Shown piece by piece: positions 49,103-57,537 of a stretch of 64,000 bases of DNA. Origin of the DNA: Skermanella stibiiresistens SB22 (lineage in GTDB: Bacteria; Pseudomonadota; Alphaproteobacteria; Azospirillales; Azospirillaceae); contig NZ_AVFL01000001.1 of the NCBI RefSeq assembly GCF_000576635.1, positions 496,001 through 560,000 of the forward strand, in the 5' to 3' direction. The notes under the pieces are model-generated. The model saw only the letters and a program-made list of their open reading frames with translations, had not been told where the DNA came from and did no database searches. The position numbers and the translations under genes were made by a program. Position 1 is the stretch's first letter; the number at the start of each line of letters is the position of its first letter.

Positions 49103-50212
49103 TCAGCGCGCCTCGTCCAGTACCGCCGCCACCTCATGGCCGTCGATGTCGCGCGCGGTGAAGGCTTGTCCGATCCCACGCGCCAGCACGAAGGTGATCT
49201 TGCCGTCCGCGACCTTCTTGTCCTTCGCCATATGGCCCAGCAACTCCTCGGTGTCCCAGGTGACGCCGGCGACATCGCCCAGCCGCGTCGGCAGCCCGAT
49301 CATCGCCAAGTGGGCCCGCACCCGCTCCGGAACGTCCGGCGCGCACAGCTTCAGCCGGGCGGACAGATCGAACGCCATGCCCATGCCCAGCGCCACCGCC
49401 TCGCCGTGCAGCAGGCGGTCGTCATAACCGACGGCGGCCTCCAGCGCGTGGCCGAAGGTGTGGCCGAAGTTGAGCAGCGCCCTGCGCCCCGACTCGCGCT
49501 CGTCCTGACCCACGATGGTGGCCTTGGCGGCGCAGCTCACCGTCACGGCCCGGACCAGCGCGTCGCTCTCGCCGGAACGGACGGCGGCGCCGTGCTCCTC
49601 CAGCCACTGGTAAAAACCGGCGTCGTCGATCAGCCCGTACTTCACCACCTCGGCGTAGCCCGCCAGCATGTGGCGCGGCGGCAGGGTGGACAGCGCCGCC
49701 GTGTCGGCCAGCACGAGCAGGGGCTGGTGGAACGACCCGACCAGGTTCTTGCCATGGCGCGTGTTGATGCCGGTCTTGCCACCGACCGAGCTGTCGACCT
49801 GCGCCAGCAGCGTGGTCGGCACCTGGATGAAGTCCAGACCGCGCAGGGCGATGGCGGCGGCGAAGCCGACCAGGTCGCCGATCACGCCGCCGCCCAGCGC
49901 CACCAGCACGGTCGAGCGCTCGATGCCGCGCCCCAGGATGTCATCCAGCAGGGCTTCAAGCTGGCCGAAGCTCTTGGTCTTCTCCCCCGCCGGCAGGACG
50001 ATGGCTGGTCCATTGCTCCGCACGCCGGCCGCCGACAGCGAGGCCTCCAGCGCCGCCAGATGCAGTGGCGCCACTCGGTCGTCGGTCACGACGATGACGG
50101 GCCGGCGGCCGATCAGGGTGGACACGCGTTCCCCGGCCTCGCCGATCACTCCCGGACCGATCACGATGTCATAGCCGCGTTCGGCCAGGTCGACCCGGAC
50201 GATGTCCCGCAT
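49103..50212 (-). CDS. aroB: 3-dehydroquinate synthase
   Basis: AroB converts DAHP to 3-dehydroquinate, step two of the shikimate pathway, in the cytoplasm with NAD+ and a divalent metal. The 369-residue protein shows VALGGGVIGDLVGFAAA (NAD site), QVPTTLLAQVDSSVGGKTGIN, and the metal-ligand motifs EVVKYGLIDD, LNFGHTFGHALE and LHGEAVALGM. It follows aroK by 53 bp on the same strand, a classic alphaproteobacterial aroK-aroB operon. ATG of MRDIVRVDL is chosen over a longer frame. Confidence 0.97.
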   Translation of the reverse strand: MRDIVRVDLAERGYDIVIGPGVIGEAGERVSTLIGRRPVIVVTDDRVAPLHLAALEASLSAAGVRSNGPAIVLPAGEKTKSFGQLEALLDDILGRGIERSTVLVALGGGVIGDLVGFAAAIALRGLDFIQVPTTLLAQVDSSVGGKTGINTRHGKNLVGSFHQPLLVLADTAALSTLPPRHMLAGYAEVVKYGLIDDAGFYQWLEEHGAAVRSGESDALVRAVTVSCAAKATIVGQDERESGRRALLNFGHTFGHALEAAVGYDDRLLHGEAVALGMGMAFDLSARLKLCAPDVPERVRAHLAMIGLPTRLGDVAGVTWDTEELLGHMAKDKKVADGKITFVLARGIGQAFTARDIDGHEVAAVLDEAR

Positions 50213-50265
50213 GATGTCAGTATCCCTCAAACGAAATGGCCCCTTGGAATGGATGCCGCGGCGGC

Positions 50266-50859
50266 TCAATCGCGGCCAGTGACTTGGACGCCGGGATGGG
50301 TCTCCAGCGCCCTCAGCACGCGCTCGACCGTTTCCTCCGGCGGGGCGTCGATGCTGTCAACCGTGATGTCGGCCTCGGCGTAGACGGGATGCCGCAGGTC
50401 GATCAGCCGGCTCAGGATCTCGCGCGGGTTGCCCTGCTTCAGCAGGGGCCTGTTGTTGCGCCGCGACGTCCGGGCCAGCAGCACGTCCAGCTCAGCGCGC
50501 AGCCACAGCGAGATGCCGTGATCGCGGATCAGGGCCCGCGTCTCCGGGTCCATATAGGCGCCGCCGCCGGTCGCCAGGATGTGGGGCGGGTTATCCTGGA
50601 GCAGCCGGCCGATCACCCGGCGCTCGCCGGCCCGGAACTCGGCCTCGCCGAACCGCTCGAAGATCTCCTCGATGGTGCGGCCGGCGGCGGTCTCGATCTC
50701 GTTGTCGGCGTCGCGGAACGGCAGGTTCAGGCGCGCGGCCAGCCGGCGGCCGATGCTGGTCTTGCCGGCCCCCATCAGGCCCACCAGCACCACGGTCCTT
50801 GGCACCACGAGACGGGGCGCCGCCGAACGCGACGAGATGACAGGCTGATGGGCGTTCAT
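50266..50859 (-). CDS. aroK: Shikimate kinase
   Basis: AroK phosphorylates shikimate at O3. The 197-residue P-loop protein has Walker [12 protein letters not shown], the shikimate-binding DADNEIE with the Arg-containing [10 protein letters not shown], the GGGAY loop and the lid with Arg in [10 protein letters not shown]. The N-terminal 20 residues are a non-conserved extension. It is the first gene of the aroK-aroB operon and is divergent from the small membrane protein and xerD. Confidence 0.97.
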   Translation of the reverse strand: MNAHQPVISSRSAAPRLVVPRTVVLVGLMGAGKTSIGRRLAARLNLPFRDADNEIETAAGRTIEEIFERFGEAEFRAGERRVIGRLLQDNPPHILATGGGAYMDPETRALIRDHGISLWLRAELDVLLARTSRRNNRPLLKQGNPREILSRLIDLRHPVYAEADITVDSIDAPPEETVERVLRALETHPGVQVTGRD

Positions 50860-51148
50860 GAAACGGACGCGACCTTCCGCGGCTGGAATTGACTACAGGT
50901 TATATTGCGCGGCGACGATGCCATCGGTACAGTATCGTGTCTTCAACCTTTGGGCAGGGTAAAATCCGGTTGCCCTCTCGTGGTAAGCGCATCATGGATT
51001 CCCATCCGCCCAAGGGTCGGGAACGCGCCTAAAAAAGGCCATGGTGCTCCTTAACACAAGGCAATTCATCTTCTCCAGATCAATGATTGACAGCACCGTG
51101 GCTCGTTCTCGCAATCGCCCATACTCGGGCTCATCCTCGACTGGTATC

Positions 51149-51289
51149 ATGTCCCGCTTGCTCAGCGTCCTCATCGTCCTGGCCCTGATCGTCGTCGTCG
51201 GCGGCGCCGCATTCCTCGCGACATGGGATATGCCGGCCCCCTCGAAGACGGTGGAGCGCGTCATTCCCGACGACCGCTTCCCGCGCTGA
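51149..51289 (+). CDS. 46-residue membrane-anchored protein next to xerD
   Basis: The protein begins MSRLLSVLIVLALIVVVGGA, a single hydrophobic span, and continues with a short polar tail with the motif APSKTVERVIPDDRFPR. It has the layout of a signal-anchored inner-membrane peptide. To my recollection a small protein of this kind lies between aroK and xerD in related Rhodospirillales; the function is unknown. A longer frame starts 36 codons upstream but its extra part is not protein-like. It lies about 65 bp before xerD. Confidence 0.6.
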   Translation: MSRLLSVLIVLALIVVVGGAAFLATWDMPAPSKTVERVIPDDRFPR

Positions 51290-51349
51290 TCGGCGGGTCC
51301 GCCGCCCATGCGCTGATTTGCCGCGCTCTTCTTAATTCCAGCGGAAAGC

Positions 51350-52333
51350 ATGCCCATGGCACGTCCCGGCCGTCCCCGCAAACCCAAGGCGCTTCCCTCG
51401 CCGCGCGTCGAATCCTTCCTCGACATGCTGGTGGCGGAGCGGGGCGCCGCGCATAACACCCGTCAGGCCTACGAGCGTGACCTGATCGACGCGGCCGCGT
51501 GGCTCACGACCCGCGGAACCTCGCTGGACCGCGCCGGCACGGACGACCTGCGCGGCTATTTCGACCACCTCAACGCCCTCGACGGCGGCACGGCGGTCCG
51601 CACCATCGCCCGCCGCCTGTCGGCGTTGCGCCAGTTCTACCGCTTCCTGTGCTCCGAAGGGCTGCGCGCCGACGATCCGGCGGGGACCATCGACAGCCCC
51701 AAGCAGGGCCGCGCCCTGCCGAAGATCCTGAGCGAGGTCGAGGTCGAGACCCTGCTGACGGCGGCGCAGCGGCGCGACGGCCCCGACGGCATCCGGCTGG
51801 TGGCGCTGCTGGAGGTGCTCTACGCCACCGGCGTCCGCGTGTCGGAGCTGGTCGGCTTGCCGCTGACAGGCATCGCCCGCGATAACCGCTGCCTGATCGT
51901 CAAGGGCAAGGGGGGCAAGGAGCGGATCGTGCCGTTGTCCGACCCGGCGCGCGACGCCCTGTCAGCCTATCTGCCGGTGCGCAAGGCCTTTATGGTGCCG
52001 GGACGCGAGCAGCGGCAGGCGGGTTTCCTGTTCCCGTCGCGCACGTCGGAGGACGGCCATCTGACCCGCCAGCGCTTCGCGCAGCTTCTCAAGGAACTGG
52101 CGATCGATGCCGGGATCGAGCCGCGCAAGGTCAGCCCTCACGTGCTGCGCCACGCCTTCGCGACCCACCTGTTGGACCACGGCGCCGATCTGCGCAGCGT
52201 CCAGAAGATGCTGGGCCACGCCGACATCGCCACCACCCAGATCTACACCCACGTGGTCGGCGACCGGCTGAAGCGCGTGATCAACGACCACCACCCGCTC
52301 GCCCCCTTGAAAAAGCTCGCGAACGCCGACTGA
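51350..52333 (+). CDS. xerD: Site-specific tyrosine recombinase XerD
   Basis: XerD acts with XerC at the dif site to resolve chromosome dimers. The 327-residue protein has the N-terminal SAM-like core-binding domain (about 15-105) and the catalytic domain with Arg163 (ATGVRVSELVGL), Lys187, His264 and Arg267 (SPHVLRHAFATHLL), His290 (MLGHADIATTQIYTH) and the nucleophile Tyr299. Its place beside aroK-aroB is the common one in alphaproteobacteria, so this is the housekeeping enzyme and not a phage integrase. ATG two codons later (MARPGRP) is an equal alternative. Confidence 0.95.
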   Translation: MPMARPGRPRKPKALPSPRVESFLDMLVAERGAAHNTRQAYERDLIDAAAWLTTRGTSLDRAGTDDLRGYFDHLNALDGGTAVRTIARRLSALRQFYRFLCSEGLRADDPAGTIDSPKQGRALPKILSEVEVETLLTAAQRRDGPDGIRLVALLEVLYATGVRVSELVGLPLTGIARDNRCLIVKGKGGKERIVPLSDPARDALSAYLPVRKAFMVPGREQRQAGFLFPSRTSEDGHLTRQRFAQLLKELAIDAGIEPRKVSPHVLRHAFATHLLDHGADLRSVQKMLGHADIATTQIYTHVVGDRLKRVINDHHPLAPLKKLANAD

Positions 52334-52441
52334 GTTCCCAGTCGTCACGATTTGGCTGACAATAGTCTCCGATTGTTTCCGATCCTTTTTCGCCACCCAC
52401 TTGTTGAAGACTCCAACGGATAAATTACCGGTGGGGAGCGG

Positions 52442-54550
52442 ATGACCGCGAGGGAGGGGGATGGCCTGGAAAGAAGCAATGCCCGCCTGAGATATCTGGC
52501 CGGTGCGATGGAGAGGATCCAGGCCGCCGGTTCCCGCGACGCCGTGATGGACGCGGTGGGAGACGCCGCCAGGTCGCTCGGCGGCGCGGATGGCGTCGCG
52601 ATCGTGATGCGCGAGGGCGACCGGTGTGACTACGTTGACGAACGCGCCATCGCCCCACTGTGGCGCGGCCAGTCGTTCCCCATGGAAACGTGTGTTTCGG
52701 GTTGGGCGATGCTCCACGGCCAAACCGCCGTCGTGCCGGATGTCCAACATGACGACCGCACACCCTCGTCCATCTACCGATCCACCTTCGTCAAAAGCTT
52801 GGTCATGGTACCGATTGGCCAGAACGCCCCGGATGCCGCGATTGGCGTCTACTGGGCGGAACGGCGCGATCCGGAGGATTGGGAGGTCGCAGCGCTGGAG
52901 GCGCTGGCGCGCGCCGCCGCGACGGCGCTTCGGGCGGTTGGGCTCCTGGAGTCGTTGACGGCGGCGAAGGATTTGGCCCAGCGGGTCCATGCCCAAGCCT
53001 TGTTCGGGCTGGCGGAGCGTGAGAAGGCCGAAGCGGCGCTCCGAGCCAGCGAGGCCCGCTTCCGCGCCTTGAGCGAGGCGATCCCCCAATTGATCTGGAC
53101 CTCGCGCGACGGTGGCGACTGGACCTGGGCCAGCCGCCAGTGGCTGTCCTATACAGGCCAGCGGGAGGATGACGCGCTGGCTTGGGGCTGGCTGGAACCC
53201 GTCCACGACGAGGACAAGGCGGCGACCGAGGATGCTTGGAGCAGGGCCACCGACGGCGGCATCCTGGAGGTCGCCCACCGGCTGCGCCATTCCGACGGGA
53301 GCTACCGCTGGTTCCAGACCCGCGCCTTACCGATCAAGGAGGCAACCGGCTCAACCCTTTGGTGCGGCGCCTCCACCGATGTCAGCGCATTCAAGGATGC
53401 GGAGGACGTCCTGCGGCACGCGCGCGACGAGGCGGAGAAAGCCAATCGCGCCAAGTCGCACTTCCTCGCCACAGCCAGTCACGACCTGAGGCAGCCGGTG
53501 ACCGCGGCCTTTCTGTACATGGACTTGCTAAGCCGCCGCTTGACCGATCCTGGCGCCATCGAGATGGCCGACATGGTTCGATTGTCGCTGGACGGCTTGC
53601 GCGGCCTGCTTGGTGGCTTGCTGGAGATCGCGCGCCTGGAGGCCGGAGTGGTGCGGCCCAATCCGACGGCTTTCGCGCTGGACGATCTGTTCCAACGACT
53701 ATCCGGCGAGTTCGAGGGCCAGGTGACGGCGCTGGGGCTCCGCCTTCTGGTGCCACCGACAAAGGTGGCGGTCTTCACCGACCGCGTGCTGCTGGAAGTC
53801 GTGCTCCGCAACCTGATGGGAAACGCCGTCAAGTTCACGACGCGCGGTGGCGTCTCGATGGACGTGGTCGAGGAGCCAGCCACCGGAGACGTCGCCGGCA
53901 TGATCCGGATCGACGTCCACGACTCCGGCCGCGGCATCGCATCCGATCAATTCGGCCGCATCTTCGAGGATTATTACCAGGGCGGCGATCCGACCGTTCC
54001 AACCGCCGGCTTCGGCATCGGCCTCGCCACGGTCCGCCGGGTCGCCGACATGCTCGGCTATCGGCTCAGCGTCAATTCCAGGGTCGGCCATGGCTCGATC
54101 TTCTCGGTCTGGGTACCCGGCGCGCCCGCCACCGCCAGACTGGAAAGGCTTGAGGACACGTCCGCTCCGGACAATCCAGGCCGGCGCCACGGTTCGGTCC
54201 TGATGATCGAGGACGATCCGATCATCGCGGCGGCGTTGCAACTCGAAATGCGGGAATGGGGCCTTGATGTCACCAAGGTTTCCGGTCTCCGGGAACTTCG
54301 CGCCCGCTTCGGCGGCGAGCCGCCCGCGTTCGATCTCGTGATCTCGGATTACCGCCTGGGCGACGGCGACGGGTTCGAGGCCATCGTGGAGATCCGCGGG
54401 CGCATGGTGATCCCGGCCATCCTGCTGACCGGGGATACGGCACCCGACGTGATCCTCCGCGCCGCGCGGGATGGCATCCGCCTGCTTCACAAGCCGCTGA
54501 CCGGGGCGGACCTGAAAAGTGCCGTCAACGAAGCGCTCAGCGCGGATTGA
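52442..54550 (+). CDS. Hybrid histidine kinase: GAF-PAS-HisKA-HATPase-receiver
   Basis: The 702-residue cytoplasmic protein has a GAF domain (about 20-175), a coiled linker, a PAS domain (about 200-325; WTSRDGGDWTWASRQWLSYTGQ), HisKA with His347 in HFLATASHDLRQPVTAAFLYMDLL, an HATPase domain (LLEVVLRNLMGNAVKF; DSGRGI; GFGIGLATV) and a C-terminal receiver with the phospho-acceptor Asp636 (LVISDYRLGDGDG). The ASHDLRQP form of the H box is typical of a subgroup of hybrid kinases. A site GGGGAG precedes the ATG. Its 3' end overlaps the convergent nth by 14 bp. Confidence 0.93.
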   Translation: MTAREGDGLERSNARLRYLAGAMERIQAAGSRDAVMDAVGDAARSLGGADGVAIVMREGDRCDYVDERAIAPLWRGQSFPMETCVSGWAMLHGQTAVVPDVQHDDRTPSSIYRSTFVKSLVMVPIGQNAPDAAIGVYWAERRDPEDWEVAALEALARAAATALRAVGLLESLTAAKDLAQRVHAQALFGLAEREKAEAALRASEARFRALSEAIPQLIWTSRDGGDWTWASRQWLSYTGQREDDALAWGWLEPVHDEDKAATEDAWSRATDGGILEVAHRLRHSDGSYRWFQTRALPIKEATGSTLWCGASTDVSAFKDAEDVLRHARDEAEKANRAKSHFLATASHDLRQPVTAAFLYMDLLSRRLTDPGAIEMADMVRLSLDGLRGLLGGLLEIARLEAGVVRPNPTAFALDDLFQRLSGEFEGQVTALGLRLLVPPTKVAVFTDRVLLEVVLRNLMGNAVKFTTRGGVSMDVVEEPATGDVAGMIRIDVHDSGRGIASDQFGRIFEDYYQGGDPTVPTAGFGIGLATVRRVADMLGYRLSVNSRVGHGSIFSVWVPGAPATARLERLEDTSAPDNPGRRHGSVLMIEDDPIIAAALQLEMREWGLDVTKVSGLRELRARFGGEPPAFDLVISDYRLGDGDGFEAIVEIRGRMVIPAILLTGDTAPDVILRAARDGIRLLHKPLTGADLKSAVNEALSAD

Positions 54551-55205
54551 CGACGCCGACCTGTCGGCACATCGACAGCAGAAGGCAAGTCGGGCACTTG
54601 GGCCGCGCCGCCACGCAGACGGACTTGCCGAACGGCACCAGCCGCTCGTTGATCTCGATCCAGTAGCGCTCCGGCAACAACTTTTCCAACGCCGACATGG
54701 TGCGCTCCGGTGCCGACGTGGCGACGTAGCCCCAGCGGTTGGCGATGCGGTGGACATGGACGTCGACCGCGACCGCCGCCCGGCCAAACCCCACCGCCAG
54801 CGTTAGCGCCGCGATCTTCGGGCCGACTCCCCGAAATGAAACCAATTCGGCCATGTTGTCGGGAACTTGGCTCTGATGGTCGTCGATCAGGCGCTGGGCG
54901 ATCGCCTTGAGGTCGCGCGCCTTGGGCTCGGGGAACGTGGCGCCATACAGCAGCGTGACCAGCCGATCCTCCGGCAACCGGACGAAATCCTCCGGTGTCC
55001 GAGCCTCCGCGAACAGCCGCAAGCAGACCTCGATGGTCGTCTCGTCGCGGGTCCGGGCTGAGATCAGGCTGCCGACCAACTGCTCGAATGGCGTGCCGTA
55101 TCCCCGGTCGCGCAGGTCGAACATCGCCGCCTGCGGCAACCCAGCCACCGCCCGCCGCAGCCGCTCGAACACCACGTCGATATCGAAGGGTTCCTTGGGC
55201 TCCAT
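54537..55205 (-). CDS. nth: Endonuclease III family DNA glycosylase/AP lyase
   Basis: The 222-residue protein is an HhH-GPD glycosylase: the hairpin has SFRGVGPKIAALTLAVGF with the catalytic Lys, then the Asp in VAVDVHVHRIANRWGY, and the [4Fe-4S] Cys set C-x6-C-x2-C-x5-C at the end (VCVAARPKCPTCLLLSMC). It removes oxidised pyrimidines. It is shorter in motif conservation than a classic Nth (GVGPK rather than GVGRKTA), so it may be a paralogue with a different preference. The ATG before EPKEPFDID is the chosen start. Confidence 0.88.
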   Translation of the reverse strand: MEPKEPFDIDVVFERLRRAVAGLPQAAMFDLRDRGYGTPFEQLVGSLISARTRDETTIEVCLRLFAEARTPEDFVRLPEDRLVTLLYGATFPEPKARDLKAIAQRLIDDHQSQVPDNMAELVSFRGVGPKIAALTLAVGFGRAAVAVDVHVHRIANRWGYVATSAPERTMSALEKLLPERYWIEINERLVPFGKSVCVAARPKCPTCLLLSMCRQVGVVNPR

Positions 55206-55317
55206 GCCGGACCCAACCACCCCCGCCGCGCGGAAGTTCCCTCCCGGCCAGCCTGACCGGGGTAGCCGCCGTCGTTCCCGTGACGGGCCTTCGCCATTCC
55301 GTGAGTGATTGGCGGGC

Positions 55318-55833
55318 TTAAAAAGCGCGGGGATAAGCGCGCGCCAGCGTTTCCATCTGCATGGCCATCACGCCGCCATTGAGATCCCGATAATGAGCGG
55401 AGTAAAGGAGGCTTGTGACGAGACGCTGCTCGATCTTCGCCTTGTCAACTTTGGCGATGATCAGGGCATGGATCAGCGCGAAATTCTCATTCACCACAAG
55501 TCCGCGTTTCTGCAGGTTGGCGGGAAGATCGCCAAGGGGACCGATCTGGATCGGCTTGATTTTGCAGAGCCATTTCAGGAGATAGCCGGCGATCTTGAAG
55601 CGATCGGCGCGCTCCATTCCATGAAAAGCTTTTAATCGGTTGATATCAAGAAAATAGCTTTCAACACAGTTGATCAACAGCACCTTGTTCATGGTCGCGC
55701 CAGTCAATCCCGTGGTGATGAGCCTGGAGTTGTATTTTTCAAATGTCTCTTGAAGATAAGCGCAGCGACGCACGATCCGCTTAAGCTGGTCATCCTCCGG
55801 CAACTCGGCGAGGTCATTCGTCTCGTCGAACAT
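55318..55833 (-). CDS. Hypothetical protein, second gene of an unrecognised two-gene module
   Basis: The 171-residue protein is helical and soluble, acidic at the start (MFDETNDLAELPEDDQLKR) and with many Lys/Arg later (KWLCKIKPIQIGPL). I do not recognise the family. ATG with AGAAG 9 nt upstream is used; a GTG three codons earlier overlaps the stop of the upstream small gene (GTGA). The base composition is clearly lower in GC than the flanking genes, suggesting transfer. The small acidic partner and the basic larger one recall toxin-antitoxin or immunity layouts, but this is only a resemblance. Confidence 0.75.
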   Translation of the reverse strand: MFDETNDLAELPEDDQLKRIVRRCAYLQETFEKYNSRLITTGLTGATMNKVLLINCVESYFLDINRLKAFHGMERADRFKIAGYLLKWLCKIKPIQIGPLGDLPANLQKRGLVVNENFALIHALIIAKVDKAKIEQRLVTSLLYSAHYRDLNGGVMAMQMETLARAYPRAF

Positions 55834-55838
55834 CAGTG

Positions 55839-56048
55839 TCACTTCTTCGCGCCGACGATGCCATCGATGGCGGTTGAGGTGACGGCGAAAGCTTCATCCA
55901 ACTGTTCGTCGAACTCAGCCAGTGCCACTTCTTCCACAAAGCGGATATCGTCGTTGGGCAGCGTCCAATGCGAAACGTCCCGGATGCCGTCGTCGCCGAC
56001 GAGCGTCGTGAACTCATCGATGAGAGCCTGGTTCAACTTGGTTGTCAT
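55839..56048 (-). CDS. Small acidic hypothetical protein, first gene of the module
   Basis: The 69-residue protein (start MTTKLNQALIDEFTTLVGDD) is strongly acidic in its middle (LPNDDIRFVEEVALAEFDEQLDEAF) and ends in Lys-Lys. No family is recognised. It is followed at once by the 171-residue gene, with overlapping or adjacent start signals, so the two are surely co-translated. Its GC content is also below that of the neighbours. A role as a cognate regulator or antitoxin of the larger protein is a guess. Confidence 0.7.
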   Translation of the reverse strand: MTTKLNQALIDEFTTLVGDDGIRDVSHWTLPNDDIRFVEEVALAEFDEQLDEAFAVTSTAIDGIVGAKK

Positions 56049-56441
56049 GTGAATGCAATCTAATCGGTTGGCGCATGTTCGCGCTTCATGTGTGTCACTT
56101 TTTAGGAAGATGGAAGAGGTAAATCAATCGTCCCAATGTCACATCCTGAAAGTTGTGTTGATAATCTCGGCAACGCTCCGGGATGAAACTCCAACGGTTG
56201 GTGAACAGGTGGATACGGACCGTTGCCTGGACGAGGCCAAAGGGTCGCCACTTGGCGCGTCCGTGGTGAAATCTGGCCGCCGGCCAGCCGCGGTCATGAG
56301 TGGAGGAACCGCCGAGGTTTTTCTTAATACGGATAAGGAGGATTCACAGGATGGACACGGATTCCACGACGTTGATCCCGATCCACTACGCGGCCGTGCG
56401 TCAGTTTGGTTCGATCCGTTTCGAAGGAAACCTGGAAGGCT
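56049..56441. other. 393-bp intergenic region with a repeat copy
   Basis: The first 150 bp are AT-richer and should include the promoter of the leftward two-gene module. The rest holds one full arm and the core of the dispersed hairpin repeat (about 56324-56420). No gene is supported; the frames that cross it are chance readings of the repeat. Confidence 0.55.
56324..56420 (+). repeat. Dispersed hairpin repeat, copy 2 (right arm degenerate)
   Basis: The left arm (56324-56363) matches the copy 1 arm at 35 of 40 positions. The following core matches that of copy 3 closely, sharing CCACGACGT, GATCCCGATCC and GTGCGTCAG. The right arm is lost after CGATCCGT. It is therefore a damaged member of the compact subtype. 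Confidence 0.75.
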
Positions 56442-57536
56442 TCATCCCACCGCGCCACCGCATTGTTCATGGAATACGCGGTCTTCCGGCAGCCCTGCCT
56501 TGACCGCGGCGGCGCGGATCGCCTCGACCATTCCGGACGAGCCGCAGACATAGATGTCGGGCAGAGGTTCGCCTTGGCGTGACGCCGCCTCCAGCGAGGC
56601 GCTCAGCGCATTCACCACCGAGCCGGTCCCGGCGGCCCATGACGGGTTCGGCTCGGCGCCCGGTTCGGTGCCCGGATTGGCGACGGTGCGGACGATCTCC
56701 AATCCCGGCAGGCTGGACTGGAGCGTCGTCAACTCGTCCTGGCAGACCTGCTCGTCGGGCCGCCATGTGCCATAGAACAGCCGCGCCGGTTGCGGATCGC
56801 CCCATTCCGCCATCCGCCGCAGCATCGATAGGACGGGAGCCAGCCCGCTGCCGCCCGCCACGAACCAGCGGGGATCGAGGCCGCGGTCGCGCAGCACGAA
56901 GGCGCCGCGAGGTCCCCGCGCGACGAGCCTCATGCCGGGTGCCGCGGTCTCGTTCAGCCAAGTGCCGAAGCGGCCGCCCGGCTGCAACCGGATCAGCAGT
57001 TCCACCCGGCCATCCCAGTTCGGCGTGGACGCGATGGAATAGGCCCGCGTCAGGTCGGTGCCCGGAACGGTCAGTTCCAGATACTGGCCCGGCTCGAAGT
57101 CCACCCCCGTTCCGCCATCGCGACCCGGACCCAGGCGCAGGACGAGGCGGCGCATCGGCGCGCTCAAGACCTCGATCGCCTCGATCACCGCGTCCCGCTC
57201 GGGTTCCGGCTCGAAGCGGATCATCGCCGCGTCATAGGGAGCGCTCAGTTCCACATCCGACAGGGGACGGCAGCGGCACAGCAGCACGCCGCCCTTCGCC
57301 CGCTCGCGGTCGGGCAGGGCCGAGGGGCCGCTGGGTTCCCGCTCGACCTCGCCGGACACGACATAGGCCAAGCAGGCACCGCAGCTTCCCTCGCCGCACT
57401 GCGCCGGCGGGTAAAGATCCTGCCGCTCCGCCGCGTCGAGCATGCGCTCTTCCGGACCGCAGGCGAACGCGACGGACCTGCCGTCGCGCGTCTTCAGGGT
57501 CACGCCGAATTCGACCGTCGCGTTCGCCCCATTCAT
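56442..57536 (-). CDS. hcr: Hybrid cluster protein reductase (HCR-type NADH oxidoreductase)
   Basis: The 364-residue flavoprotein has an N-terminal plant-type [2Fe-2S] ferredoxin domain (Cys47, Cys52, Cys55, Cys87 in QCGEGSCGACLAYVV...LLCRC), a FAD domain with RAYSIAS at 164-170 and an NAD domain (FVAGGSGLAPVLSMLRRM, ending DIYVCGSSGMVEA). E. coli Hcr carries its ferredoxin domain at the C-terminus; here it is at the N-terminus as in BenC-like reductases. It lies one base after the hcp stop and should feed electrons from NADH to Hcp. Confidence 0.9.
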   Translation of the reverse strand: MNGANATVEFGVTLKTRDGRSVAFACGPEERMLDAAERQDLYPPAQCGEGSCGACLAYVVSGEVEREPSGPSALPDRERAKGGVLLCRCRPLSDVELSAPYDAAMIRFEPEPERDAVIEAIEVLSAPMRRLVLRLGPGRDGGTGVDFEPGQYLELTVPGTDLTRAYSIASTPNWDGRVELLIRLQPGGRFGTWLNETAAPGMRLVARGPRGAFVLRDRGLDPRWFVAGGSGLAPVLSMLRRMAEWGDPQPARLFYGTWRPDEQVCQDELTTLQSSLPGLEIVRTVANPGTEPGAEPNPSWAAGTGSVVNALSASLEAASRQGEPLPDIYVCGSSGMVEAIRAAAVKAGLPEDRVFHEQCGGAVG

Positions 57537-57537
57537 G

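Noticed and set aside
51350-52333. Tyrosine recombinase as a sign of a prophage or integrative element
   Set aside because: The length, motifs and place beside aroK-aroB match housekeeping XerD; no phage genes or attachment repeats surround it.
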